In this document: in pieces, positions 46,901 through 57,580 of the stretch
How positions within the stretch are numbered: the stretch's first letter is position 1
How the letters are laid out: every line of letters starts with the position of its first letter
Assembly (NCBI RefSeq): GCF_021730395.1
Contig: NC_069364.1
Location: forward strand, 85,455,972 to 85,519,971
Source: Mercenaria mercenaria
Lineage: Eukaryota > Mollusca > Bivalvia > Venerida > Veneridae
Direction: 5' to 3'
Length of the DNA: 64,000 nt
Notes under the pieces: generated by a model
The model's input: only the letters and a program-made list of their open reading frames with translations
Databases searched by the model: none
Told to the model about the DNA's origin: nothing
Translations under genes and position numbers: made by a program

Positions 46901-48262
46901 TTGTTGTGTTTTTCAGTTGTAGGATTGTTTAGTTCTTTCTATTTTTGTTCAAACACAATCTTGTATGGCGTTGCCTCGCACTGTTGTTTTTTTTTATGCC
47001 CCCGAAAGGAGGCATATAGTTTTTGAACCGTCTGTCCGTCTGTCAGTCTGTCGGTCTGTCAGTCTGTCCGCAATTTTCGTGTCCGGTCCATATCTTTGTC
47101 ATCGATGGATGGATTTTCAAATAACTTGGCATGAATGTGTACCACAATAAGACGACGTGTCGCGCGCAAGACCCAGGTCCGTAGCTCAAAGGTCAAGGTC
47201 ACACTTAGACATTAAAGGATAGTGCATTGATGGGCGTGTCCGGTCCATATCTTTGTCATCGATGGATGGATTTTCAAATAACTTGGCATGAATGTGTACC
47301 ACAGTAAGACGACGTGTCGCGCGAAGACCCAGGTCCGTAGCTCAAAGGTCAAGGTCACACTTAGACGTTAAAGGATAGTGCATTGATGGGCGTGTCCGGT
47401 CCATATCTTTGTCATCGATGGATGGATTTTCAAATAACTTGGCATGAATGTGTACCACAGTAAGACGACGTGTCGTGCTCAAGACCCAGGTCCGTAGCTC
47501 AAAGGTCAAGAGCACACTTAGACATTAAAGGATAGTGCATTGATGGGCGTGTCCGGTCCATATCTTTGTCAACCATGGATGGATTTTCAAATAACTTGGC
47601 ATGAATGTGTACCACAGTAAGACGACGTGTGGCGCGCAAGACCCAGGTCCGTAGCTCAAAGGTCAAGGTCACACTTAGACGTTAAAGGTCATTTTTCATG
47701 ATAGTGCATTGATGGGCGTGTCCGGTCCATATCTTTGTCATTCATGCATGGATTTTAAAATAACTACGCATGAATGTGTGGCACAGTAAGACGACGTGTC
47801 GTGCGCAAGACCCAGCTCCGTAGGTCAAAGGTCCTAAACTCTAACATCGACCATAACTACTCATTCAAAGTGCCATCGGGGGCATATGTCATCCTATGGA
47901 GACAGCTCTTGTTTAGATTATAAAAATGTTTGATATTATGTAAATATAAGCAGGGCAAAGTAAAAGTGTTTTTCACTGTGAAATGTGTACTATCAACATT
48001 ATCATTGGTCATGTTACATCTAACGAGACAATGACCCTACTGTTTATTTTCTACTTCTATTACAGAAACCTCTGAAGACACAACTGAATCAGAGGACGAG
48101 ATAATGCCAGTAGACCAAAGAATAGGGAGAGCAGGTCTCTCTCCGCAGGCACACCGCTTACATCAGAAACGAAGTTCTGAACTACTACATAACCCCCTGC
48201 TAGCAGCAGTAAAAGAACAAGACATGGGCCAGACCAGAAGATTTAGTATAGCCACTATCTGA
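37779..48262 (+). CDS. PRR5L: Copy B: PRR5/PRR5-like paralogue, coding exons 2-9; first coding exon not found
   Basis: Tandem paralogue of copy A. Exons: 37779-37910, 39206-39286, 39837-39885, 40470-40527, 42068-42159, 42923-42998, 45331-45567, 48066-48262. Every boundary and phase matches copy A and the frame is open, about 306 codons from exon 2 to TGA. Core motifs are kept: KKGMVILREKI, WNYFYGEILPVLQALLYPV, PPAIQQ is replaced by SPAIQQ, then MLLVLHSVHEYP. The end is RRFSIATI. The expected ATG exon near 33.1 kb is missing although the adjoining 5' block is present at 33055. Either another first exon is used or the gene has lost its normal start. The open frame argues that the protein was kept after duplication. 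The introns carry many insertions. Confidence 0.85.
39206..39286 (+). CDS. PRR5L: Copy B coding exon 3
   Basis: Encodes VSAAVVHLFQKKKLHENEL and TTLQEAV. The acceptor is TATTTCAAG, an AAG rather than CAG as in most of the other exons. The donor is AG|GTAAGG. Length (81 nt) and phases equal copy A. Confidence 0.88.
39837..39885 (+). CDS. PRR5L: Copy B coding exon 4
   Basis: Encodes NLMTTEAAPLIYDYYK. The acceptor is ATCTTTCAG and the donor is AAG|GTAAGC. It is nearly identical to copy A at the DNA level (one change, Thr codon to Met). Confidence 0.87.
39982..40147. mobile_element. Related foldback, second family, copy 1
   Basis: Contains 'ttgcgaccagtgtataccaa', 'gcaggctgatcatggtctgc' and a tail 'agaaatttagcaaggtaaag'. 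Its layout resembles the CACGGCTC family but the sequence differs. It shares its tail with 62630-62822. Confidence 0.6.
40470..40527 (+). CDS. PRR5L: Copy B coding exon 5
   Basis: Encodes DKLIKKGMVILREKIKHET. The acceptor is TCTTTTCAG and the donor is G|GTATAA. About nine of 58 bases differ from copy A, and most changes are silent or conservative. Confidence 0.9.
40665..41560 (-). mobile_element. 5'-truncated LINE fragment in intron 5 of copy B
   Basis: The minus strand keeps an open frame of about 200 codons (41547-40939) for the C-terminal part of a non-LTR reverse transcriptase: LLGVTIENDLSWNTHVDNI, YILPHFDYCCVIWG, FQKRAARLILD and IWNSLPSHIKE. The catalytic ADD region is missing through 5' truncation. 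It ends at a (TAA)n microsatellite at 40668-40693, the usual tail. An intact frame over 200 codons suggests a fairly recent insertion. Confidence 0.85.
42068..42159 (+). CDS. PRR5L: Copy B coding exon 6
   Basis: Encodes GQTLLTKLGEQWNYFYGEIL and PVLQALLYPVK. The acceptor is TATTTCAG and the donor is AAA|GTATGT. It is 92 nt as in copy A. Relative to copy A it has R to G and M to V changes inside the most conserved block. Confidence 0.92.
42640..42874. mobile_element. CACGGCTC foldback element, copy 5 (235 bp, intron 6 of copy B)
   Basis: Full-length copy ending 48 bp before exon 7 of copy B. The left end reads GAGCCGCGCC (one change). Confidence 0.9.
42923..42998 (+). CDS. PRR5L: Copy B coding exon 7
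   Basis: Encodes TKTLTIRQMTLLEFRNIVL then LKLPVK. The acceptor is CCTTTTCAG and the donor is G|GTATGA. A CACGGCTC foldback ends only 48 bp before this exon. Confidence 0.9.
43148..44797. mobile_element. TIR element with a tandem core (about ten units of 143 bp)
   Basis: Ends ATGTCTCCCCC and GGGGGAGACAT enclose repeats marked by 'gtgaccttgacctttgacgg', 'caatcatcctatgaagtttc' and 'caagtggttctcaagttatt'. It lies in intron 7 of copy B. The form, short TIRs around a satellite-like core, recalls the 'pearl' type described from bivalves (from memory). No protein is encoded. Confidence 0.82.
45331..45567 (+). CDS. PRR5L: Copy B coding exon 8
   Basis: 237 nt, same as copy A. Carries PAIQQMLLVLHSVHEYP and LEKLVARVTSPHLGIMGLY. 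The acceptor is TTATTTACAG and the donor is AAA A|GTATGT. A large foldback begins 48 bp downstream. Confidence 0.92.
45616..46735. mobile_element. 1.12-kb foldback DNA element, hAT-like, in intron 8 of copy B
   Basis: Two inverted arms of about 460-500 bp (45616-46115 and 46275-46735) around a loop of about 160 bp. The ends read CACAGGGATCCGTCACATGC and its complement. A perfect 8-bp duplication CTTACTAA lies at 45608-45615 and 46736-46743. The CACAGGG terminus and 8-bp duplication fit the hAT superfamily. No transposase. The arms differ at scattered bases and small indels, so the insertion is fairly recent. Confidence 0.9.
46996..47914. mobile_element. TIR element with a tandem core (five units of about 157 bp)
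   Basis: Starts ATGCCCCCGAAAGGAGGCAT and ends with CGGGGGCATATGTC. Units are marked by 'gtgtccggtccatatctttg' near 47079, 47236, 47391, 47548 and 47718. It sits in intron 8 of copy B, 260 bp after the large foldback. Confidence 0.8.
48066..48262 (+). CDS. PRR5L: Copy B last coding exon, stop TGA
   Basis: Encodes SEDTTESEDEIMPVDQR, LSPQAHRLHQKRSS and a final VKEQDMGQTRRFSIATI before TGA at 48260-48262. The exon end is the founding unit of a tandem array of nine to ten units directly downstream. Confidence 0.87.
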
Positions 48263-48915
48263 CAGACTGCAATCTTACCGCTTTTAAAGAACAAGACATG
48301 GGCCAGATCAGAAGATTTACTAGTAGTATAGCCACCACCTGACAGACTACAATCTTACTGCTGTTAAAGAACAGGGCATTGGCCAGACCAGGAGATTTAG
48401 TATAGCAATCATCTGACAGCCTGCAATCTTACCGCTGTTAAAGAACAAAACAAGGGCCAGATAGAAGAATTAGTATAGCAACCGCCTGACAGACTGCAAT
48501 CTTTCCTTTGTTAAAGAATAAAACAAGGGCCAGATCAGAAGATTTGGTATAGCAACCACCTGACAGACTGCTATCTTACCGCTGTTAAATAACAAGACAG
48601 TGGTCAGATCAGGAGATTTAGTATAGCCATCACCTGACAGACTGCAATCTTACCGCCGTTAAAGAACAAGACATGGACTATATTAGAAGATGTAGTATAG
48701 CAACCACCTAAGAGACTGCAAACTTATCGCTGTTAAAGAACAAGACAGTACCAAAGTAGAAGACATAGTATATGCGCCACCTGACAGGCAACCTTCTTTC
48801 CTCTGTTAAAGAATAAGAGTGAACTTGGTCAGGAGATTTGATAGAATTACCACTTGACTGGCAACCATCATGTTGCTGTGTTCCATGCCAAGACAAAGTT
48901 GCAAGACGCTGCCAA
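48205..48915 (+). repeat. Tandem array of about 74 bp overlapping the copy B stop codon
   Basis: Nine to ten units, marked by 'gttaaagaacaagac' near 48218, 48292, 48372, 48446, 48519, 48593, 48667, 48741, 48814 and a weak one near 48891. Each carries 'agtatagc..ccacctgacagactgcaatctta'-type sequence derived from the gene's last codons and stop. The third interval is about 80 bp because of a small insertion. Confidence 0.82.
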
Positions 48916-49569
48916 ACCACTCTACTCCCTGATGCAATCTGTCTTTCTGTCTATTAATTCTGATACCAGTGTGTTGTTCAGTTTGTTCCTTTTGAGGGGT
49001 TATGATTTAATACAAAACTGGTCAGTTCGGGGAGGCAACATTCGGCTTGGTAAAGAGGTACATGTTCAATGTACATATTTCTTTTTCAAAAGCGAAAGTG
49101 TAATCTACAGAAAGTATTTTCTGTGCAATGCACATCTGCTTGTGTCATAAACGGTGAAGATGCTGTAATTGATATTCAGTTACGACATGCTAACTAAATC
49201 CACAAAGTAAAAGTACAACTCAAGTGTGTTTTAGTTTCTTAAAGGTAGTCAAGACAATCTCATTGTCGAGATGTCATGGATTTATTTGAGATGTTTTGGT
49301 GAGAAACAGCTGAACAAAAAGACGTGATTGAATAATGCAAATTTTACTTCAGTAGTTTCTTGAATGATAACAGACACACACAACAGTACACGTTGTATTG
49401 TCAGTAAAATTCTTTATGTTTAGTTCAGTAGTATTATTTGTTATCATATTAATTTGTAATGTCCTTTAATCTTGTTCAGCGACTTAAAATACATCATAAA
49501 CTAAAAGCTCATTGGGTCTCATTAATTAACTCTGGGTACGACGTACTATAATTCTCCATTTTGTTAAAT

Positions 49570-50130
49570 GTTACCATTGATATGACTCGTGCTGTATCTT
49601 TGGCCGTCCAGATGAAAATTTCGCTTTTGTTCAAGAACCACATATAAATCATAAATCACCCTAAAAGTCTCCAGGGACGCTGTCTGCATTTCAATAATAT
49701 CTTTTATCAGAGTGGCCAACCCACTTGACTTCTGGATACCGTACACATGGAGGAAACGTCTCGATTCAGGTAAAGTTTTGCCTATGTTTTCCTTATTTCT
49801 TGATGGATTTTCACTTTTAAGACACAAGTCAAAGACAGCAAAATGAGTGCTTTCCTCCTCACTAAGCATCTGCTATAAATTCTCGGTACTTTTCTCAAAC
49901 ACTTCGTCTAGTTTCTTTTGTATATAACGTCGAAGTGTTTGAGAAAGGTATTGAGAACTGATTGCAAACGTTTCGTGCGGAGGAAATCACTCAATTTGCT
50001 GTCTTCGGCGCTCATATGAAAATTCGTCAAGTAATAAGTGTACAATATCCATAAGTCACGTGAGTTGGCCACCGTGTTTTCTCTGGTATAAAGAATAATC
50101 GTAACTACTAACCGTATACGTCCATGCATT
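49570..50130. repeat. Diverged palindrome of about 560 bp
   Basis: The left arm read on minus matches the right arm read on plus: 'gaagtgtttgagaaa', 'ggaggaaa..cact..attttgctgtct'-like, 'agtcaagtgggttggccac' against 'agtcacgtgagttggccac'. The centre is near 49925. The left arm keeps a frame of about 100 codons on minus (49869-49564). Confidence 0.6.
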
Positions 50131-50315
50131 GTAACCTAAATCGACATAGGAATATCGTTTATTTACATGTTATCGTATTCTACGTAAACTGATATTTTAT
50201 GAGTAAATCATCTGAAATGAAAACAATTACTGAACATGTATATGTATATGTGAACAAACGTTATTGTTTGAAATCGTTTAAAAATGGATAAAATTAAAGG
50301 ATAAACAATATATAT

Positions 50316-50926
50316 GGGCCATTCCATGAGAAAACCTGTATTAGTGACATGATATAATTATTGTATAATAAGTAAATTAGAATAGAGGAAAATCATAGTT
50401 TTTCCTGTCTTCATGTAGAAACTATAAACTAGTATATTGTAATTCAGTTTTCTAAAACAAATCAAATTCTACAACAATTTATAAATAAATGTTTCCCAAA
50501 TTCCAGAACACTTATGCACCATTCCAAAACACTTACTCACCAACAGAATACAGAAATTTACAGAGAAAAGGTCCGTGATGAAACCAAAAAATAAACGATA
50601 AAGCTATTTTTCAGTATAATCGTTTTAAACGGTCCCTAATTATTCAAATGTACGAATGTAAGTAAGTGATTTGCATAATTTGTCGCATAAATAACATTAT
50701 ATATACACGCCATGTACGACGACGTCATGCTGCTTTTACGACGTTCTTGACATCACGTCTCTAAATGCGTTTGGTGACTTACTAACAAGCATTGAAACTT
50801 TTGAAATAATGAAGATAATTTCTTCAAAGTTTCATATTTGAAAGGTAAAAGAATGTTCTTCATGAATATTTTGTTATTTCAGTTTTACTTTTTGTCATTA
50901 ATACAGGTTTGGTCATTGAACGGCCC
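50316..50926. mobile_element. Non-autonomous TIR element (611 bp)
   Basis: Left end GGGCCATTCCATGAGAAAAC and right end (complement) GGGCCGTTCAATGACCAAAC continue with CCTGTATTAGTGACA / CCTGTATTAATGACA, about 28 of 34 bases alike. AT-rich flanks allow a short ATA duplication. No coding region. Confidence 0.75.
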
Positions 50927-51369
50927 ATACACGTATCAAAACGAAGAAGTATCAAAACCAGAATTCAGATACAAAGAAATAATATCATTCACTGATACAG
51001 TTTAATAGTCTTTAAAATGCACAATATCATTAAAATATTTTTTTAAGAATGATTTCAAAAACTAGAATTGTTAAAATAAACGCATTAATTCTTTGACTGT
51101 ATAGTGAATAAGCTGGCAATATCCAAATTCCGCAGTGACATGACTAGTATGTTTTTCAATGAGTGGTTGAATTTAATACTTACATGAAAGGTAAGATGTC
51201 ATTTTTACACTACAGATTGAAAGATACAAAATATGTTGAATGCCATGAACTTCAACCACAACAATACCGAAGAAGGGAACACTGGGATTCAAACTTCAAA
51301 ATGTAATGTAGAGTGAAATTTTCAGTGCATAACAGACGACATTGAAGACAAACCTGAGGCATATAAATG

Positions 51370-51895
51370 CTTTTAAAACTTGTCTGAAATAATTAAAATC
51401 TAATGAGATTCTTTGGAAGCATACAACGTAAGTCAGCAGACTGATAGCAGACTAGGTTTGATTGAGCCTGTTCACCAGAGGTAATGAAATTAGCAACACC
51501 CTCAGACTTTAGTAGAATCCTATTTCACAGATACCAGTGAATGAACTACATGATCCCAAAGGACTAGAACACACTGAGTCTAGGTAAGGGCGGACCTTTT
51601 ACGTCCGCCATACGGCGCTATAATAACATTTATCAGAAGATCAGAAAGTAACCAAGCAAAATCAAGGAAGTCTATTCATGAGAGGTACTGAAAGTTGCAT
51701 CACTCACCACGCCTCCCTAGCACCGGCTTATGCGGAAAGCTATTAAACTTAAACATTGGATGGAATCCATTATTCCAAAGATTCAGAAAATATAAAAATA
51801 CTGAGTCAAGGTAGAGAGAGATTTTTTTAAATACTATTGTTTTGATAGTTATTAAGATATATGAAGATTCTACGGAAACATGGAACGCAACAAAG
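51370..51895 (+). repeat. Diverged repeats flanking the LINE
   Basis: Segments near 51405, 51660 and 51800-51895 resemble each other and 54905-55075 ('gagagattttttaa', 'gttcatgagaggtaatg', 'acatggaatgcaa'). The LINE appears to have inserted into this repeat array. Confidence 0.45.
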
Positions 51896-54680
51896 CTGAT
51901 ATTCTATCATCCGATCTTTTGAATTTCTCACAGAGTACATCAGATGCAGAAACTCTCATTATACAACTTTAATTGACAATCATGCGCCTTTGTGTTCCAA
52001 AACCATCACATTAAGACCATCTTGTCCCTGGTTCTCGGAGGAGTTCGACGACGCCAAACATTTGAAACGTAAACTAGAACGTAAATGGCAGACTTCAGGA
52101 CTCACCGTTGACCACTTAGTGTATAGGAACCAATGCACAGTCGTTAACAAACTGTTGAAAAAGGCAAGAACTGATTATTACTCAGAGAAAGTAGAATCAA
52201 GTGAACGAGACCAAAAACGTTTGTTCAAAATAACGAAACATTTATTGAACGGTCCAAGTGAAGCTGCACTTCCATCAGGCAAGAACCCAGAAGTACTAGC
52301 ACAGGAGTTCAGCGATTTCTTCATAGATAAAATAGAAAAAATCAGAACTAATATTGCATTCCAGGATCAGAGTGAATCAGTAACTCCATAAGACGGACGC
52401 ATAGCACTATGTGATACCGCGCGTTTGGCTAGTTTCAGTCCAGCAACAGAGGAGGAGGTGAAAAAGCTTGTTCAACAGTCAGCTAATAAGTCATCTGAAT
52501 TAGACCCTATTCCTACATGGCTCTTGAAATCTTGTATAAACGAACTCCTCCCAATATTGACGAAAATTGTTAACATCTCTCTAGAATGTGCAATCGTGCC
52601 AGAATCATTTAAAACATCACGAATAAGACCATTGTTAAAAAAGCCAAGTCTTGACCAAAACACACTCAAGAATTACAGACCTGTTTCCAATCTGCCATTC
52701 CTCTCGAAAATCCTTGAAAAAGTGGTAAACAGAAGAATTGAGGAACATTTGACAAAAACCATCAATTACATGAAATAAACCAGTCAGCATACAGAAAATT
52801 TCGTTCAACTGAAACCGCATTGTTAAAAGTTCAGAACGACATTCTCGAATTCCTAGACAAAGGTGACGTCACAGTACTTGTGGTGTTGGACCTGTCGGCT
52901 GCATTTGACACCATTGACCATAACACCCTTCCTCACAGACTCGAATTTAACTTTGGATTCGCCGAAAAAAACCTTCAATGGGTGGCATCATACCTAACAG
53001 ACCGCTACCAAACAGTATGCATCGATGGCAAACTCTCTGAACCAGTCCTTATGAAATTCAGTGTTCCTCAAGGATCTGTTCTGGGCCCAAAATTCTACAC
53101 GATGTACACAAAGCCAGTCGGGTCCATCTGTAGAAACCACGGTCTAAACCACCACTTTTATGCAGATGACTCCCAACTCTATCTGTCGTTTAAACCAGTT
53201 GACCAAGCATCAAAGGCAGCCACAATCACACGAGTTGAACAATGCCTTAAAGAAATCATCTCATGGATGAATTCAAACATGTTAAAATTGAATGCAGACA
53301 AAACTGAAGTAATTATTTTTTCGAGTCAAAAACACTCCAAACATGTTGAAAATCTAGAACTGAAAGTTGGCGAAACGAGCATAAGACCATCAAAAACTGT
53401 TCGAAACCTTGGTGCTACGTTTGATTCGAACATGCACATGGACCATCATGTTAATTCTGTGACTCGAACATGCTACGGCCAAATACGACACATTGGTCAT
53501 ATTCGACCATATTTGACAACTGAAGCCACCAAAATCCTTATAAACTCGCTTGTAACCTCACGATTAGATTACTGCAATGCTCTTTTGTACGGCGTGCCAA
53601 AATCAACAACGAGCAAACTGCAAAATGTCCAAAACACAGCTGCACGTCTTATTACGAAAACAACCCGTTTTGAACATATAACACCAATCCTTAAAGATCT
53701 TCATTGGCTTCAAATACAAGACAGAATCAATACAAAATTCTCATTCAAACATTCATGGCCTTGCATGGACAGTCGCCGGTGTATATGAGAGAACTACTAG
53801 AAGTGTACGTGCCAACTAGAAATCTGAGGTCAGCAAGTGCAGCAACAACCCTTGTGCCACAAAAAAGTCGACTGGTTACCTACGGGGATAGAAGTTTCAG
53901 AGTTGCCGCCGCAAAACTATGAAACTCTCTCCCTGACAATCTCAGAAAAGATTCATCACTTAATTCATTCAAAAGAGCTCTCAAAACACACCTTTTCAAA
54001 ATTTTCTACAACACATAGATACCAACTGTGACTGTTCTACCCATAATAAATAATGCCATTGTTATTTTTTGTGATACAGAACTACGGCAAGTCATTCGTC
54101 GCTGACGAAGATCTCTTAACTGTACAATTCATCATGTAATTAACTAAATTGACAATTCATCATTTATTTCATCATGTCACATTTTAAGTGTTATGACGTT
54201 CTATGTGTGTGTTGTTTCTTTTGCAAGACTTGAGTTTCACTTGAAGTGTGTGGTATTTCTATCTAATTCAGTATATGATGGCACCATTAACCGGGGGATT
54301 GAACCTCTTTATGCAGCCTGTCTGGGCGTGCCAGGTGCTTAAAGCACTGGTATTGGCAATAGGGGTAAATCGACCTCAAGGGGAGGGGTGCGGTCATGGC
54401 TGTTTGTTACAATAAGGCTGTAAATATTATCATTGTTCATTGATGATATTGTTGTAATAACTATTATTTTTATTATTATGTACAGCGCCATTGAATATAT
54501 CATTTATGAAAAAGGCGTTTGATCAAATTGTTCAGTTTCAGTTTTGCGATAGCATATGTTATGTTTTGTTATTTTCCTACATATCTGTGATATGTCACAC
54601 GTTTAATTGTAAAGCGCCTTTGAACGTATATTCCATATGAAAAGGGCGCTCAACAAATCTGGTATAATAATAATAACAAA
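51890..54680 (+). mobile_element. 5'-truncated, dead LINE (CR1/L2- or jockey-like non-LTR retrotransposon)
   Basis: The reverse transcriptase gene reads from the linker after the endonuclease (NHAPLCSKTITLRPSCPWFS) through the RT fingers (NYRPVSNLPFLSKILEKVV), palm A (VLDLSAAFDTIDH), VPQGSVLGP, and the active site FYADDSQLY (53157 onward) to a C-terminal thumb/tail (AAKL.NSLPDNLRKDSSLNSF) ending near 54018. The endonuclease is absent. At least two in-frame stops (52389 TAA; TGA near 53920 in place of the usual Trp before NSLP) and two frame changes (near 52760 and 53740) break it. The 3' tail runs to a short (ATA)n tract near 54670, typical of this group. Clade assignment is approximate. Confidence 0.85.
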
Positions 54681-55099
54681 GAAAAATAACAGCAGAATAT
54701 TTAAACATTGAGTCCGCTTTGGGTGTGGGAGGTCATATGTTCGCCTTGCTTGGCGCTCAGCATAAAAAGGGGAAACTGGCTTCTCTTCTCTCATCCCTAG
54801 TGGCGATGGATTCCATCAGGAAAGATGTGTCTGGAGTGATTGATATAAGTTGTAGAACTTGCTTGACAATCGACCTAAAATAAATTAGTATTTGAAAAAA
54901 AAAAATACATCAACACTGACTCCGGAGAGATTTTTTAAGACTACTGTTGTAATAGTTCCTAAAGTAGAAGAATAATTTTTGGAGACATGGAATGCAATAA
55001 AGAAACATACCAGCTGATCCGGTTTGAGTGAGTTGGTTCATGAGAGGTAATGGAATTTGCAACATTCTTCACGACCCCAACACTCCACATACCTCTTAA

Positions 55100-55769
55100 G
55101 TCGACTTGAAAATGTTTATATCCGAGACAAATGCGTAAAAATATGTAACAGGTTTACATTAAGTGAAAATACAGTCAGAAGATTTATTATTTTTAAAGTG
55201 ACCTAAATATCAAATAGTCAAAAATATAAATGATAATAGGGTAGTGATCCCTTAAAATGTCTTATATAGATATGTTTACAGCACACATATATGGAAAAAA
55301 AAACTCATGACTGCACGTGAACTTTGCGTCCGCCCAAAATTTACCGTACTGGTAGGCGCCGCAAATATGAATCAAGATTTGGTTCATATACAGTTCTCTT
55401 TTGTTATCAATCTCAAAATAAGTTTCCAACAAATTTACGAGTGTGTATATTTATTATTGGATGCACATGACGAAACATACATCCGCCAATGTATCTAAGT
55501 CGCAAAAAATACATCTAACTAAAATTATTTGGGGGCTGCACTTTTATTTCACATCACAAAAGATATGTTTTTGCGCTGGCGTAAATTTTGCATCTGGATA
55601 TATTGAATCTTGTGCATGTAATCAAAATCTAAAATTTAGAAAGTCAGCGATAAAGAAATATTCATAAGTCAGGTCTCACCAACATTTAGGATCAGAATTT
55701 TACACGTTCTGTATGTATTGAAATTGCTGTATAAAAATTAAGGGAGGATCCGATAAATTTCACGAAATT
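55100..55769. other. No gene seen
   Basis: AT-rich spacer before the duplicated upstream flank of copy C. Short frames only. Confidence 0.45.
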
Positions 55770-56170
55770 GTCACAGTCTTTACAGTATCAAAAAACAAAC
55801 GAGTTTCTGCACTGATTCCCCGCTGATATGTTTAACCTATTGTCAAATTGAACTTTCAAATGCACCAATGCACAGCTATTATCAACTAATGCAATGAAAT
55901 GATACGATATACAAAAATGTCAACAAATATACGACATTGTTTACATTTTACCTTAAGCAGTTTTGAACATTTTGAACCTCTGGTTCAACTGATATGACAA
56001 GAATATTGTTATAAATTGGTAGTTTTATCTTTTACCTTCTTTGGAATTGATTTACATATATATTCTGAAATCGATATCGGCTATCATTTTTGCATGCAGA
56101 TGGATTTATAATAATGGAAAAACGGTATTTTTTTTTATTAATTATTCATTTAAAAAGATAAACTTGTCCA
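55770..56170 (+). repeat. Upstream flank of copy C shared with 17850-18310
   Basis: Direct-orientation homologue of the copy A flank, at an equivalent distance from the first exon. No coding potential is seen in either. Confidence 0.7.
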
Positions 56171-57044
56171 TGTATATACATCAGTGTGAACCAAAAACAA
56201 TCGTTCATCAATGTTTTGTTTTGTTTATTTTGTTTTGTTTATATTTTATCGGTGTTTTTGCATATCATCACAAACGGATATATGTTTATATGTTCATATG
56301 AGGTAAACTATCAGTTTCAGACAAGACCTATTAGTAAGCAGATATTAATAGGACGATGAATAAATTACCTGTCATTGTAATGTCAAAAGATAGGTAAGAA
56401 ATCTTTTAAATATTTAACACGTTTTAGTATAGTGTAAATACAGTACTAAATAGTCTAAACGCTGTTAGTTGAATCGAATCTGATGCAAAGAAGTTTACTT
56501 TCAATTTTTCTTGCGACGATGCATTCTGTCAAACTTCCCATGGTTCCATGCGCAGATTGCTCTAAAATATAGGTCAAAAACAATATACAATTTACAAAAT
56601 GTATTTCCTATAAAAAAAATAAATCTTCCGACGTGAACTAGGAATAAAATTTTTCCCGAAGAAATAAATTCGTTTGTATTTCACTCACGAATTCAACTCC
56701 CATTTGATATATATTTGTAGATAAAATATCCAATCAGAAATGACGTAATAAAGGCGTCTCGACGTTCAATGCCTCCAAAAGTTCACCTTCTTATTCATCT
56801 TCATTGTTGTCAATACTAGCTGATATAACGCTAAAAGTAGGTATCTGTGTATAGTAGAAGGATATTTTAAACGCAATAATGCATTCGGCTCCCATGAATT
56901 TTGCAAGACCGGATAAAATCGGCGCAAGCGCCTCGTTGGATCCTGCCCTGGCAGATTTCACTCGAGTCGAATACGACATTGCAGGTCAAAGTGCTACTAT
57001 AATAACCCTATTATATCATGCAGAAGTTAAAATCACTTAAGTAC

Positions 57045-57580
57045 GGTGTTCCGTTAGGGCCAGCGCCTGCTCCCTGTGAACGGGAAGCGCGAAGGTACGA
57101 CAGTACGATGGCGAAGCGCGCCATCACGATGGTGATAACACGACTGTACGATGGCGAAGCGCAACAGTACGATGGCGAAACGTGACAGTACGATGGTGAC
57201 AGGCCGTCGTACTGTCGCACTTCGCCATTGTACTGTCGCGCTACACCATTGTAGTGTCGCGCTTCGCCATCGTACTGTCACCATCTCCGCCATCCTACTG
57301 TCGCGCTTCGCCATCGCACTGTCGCGCTTCACCATCGTACTGTCGCGCTTCGCCATCGCACTGTCGCGCTACACCATCGTAGTGTCGCACTTCGCCATCG
57401 CACCGTCGCGCTTCACCATCATACTGTCACAATCGTACTGTCGCGCTTCGCCATCGCACTGTCGTGCTTCACCATCGTACTGTCGCGCTTCGCCATCGTA
57501 CTGTCGCGCTTCACCATCGTACTGTCGTACCTTCGCGCTTCGCGTTCACAAAGAGCAGGCGCTGGCCCTAACGGAACACC
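57045..57580. mobile_element. GGTGTTCC foldback element, expanded copy (536 bp)
   Basis: Same termini as 13429-13675, but the interior has grown into roughly twenty units of about 21 bp ('cgcttcgccatcgtactgtc'). Flanked by acttaag on both sides. Transposase class is not determined; the 7-8 bp duplication would fit hAT-like elements. Confidence 0.87.
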
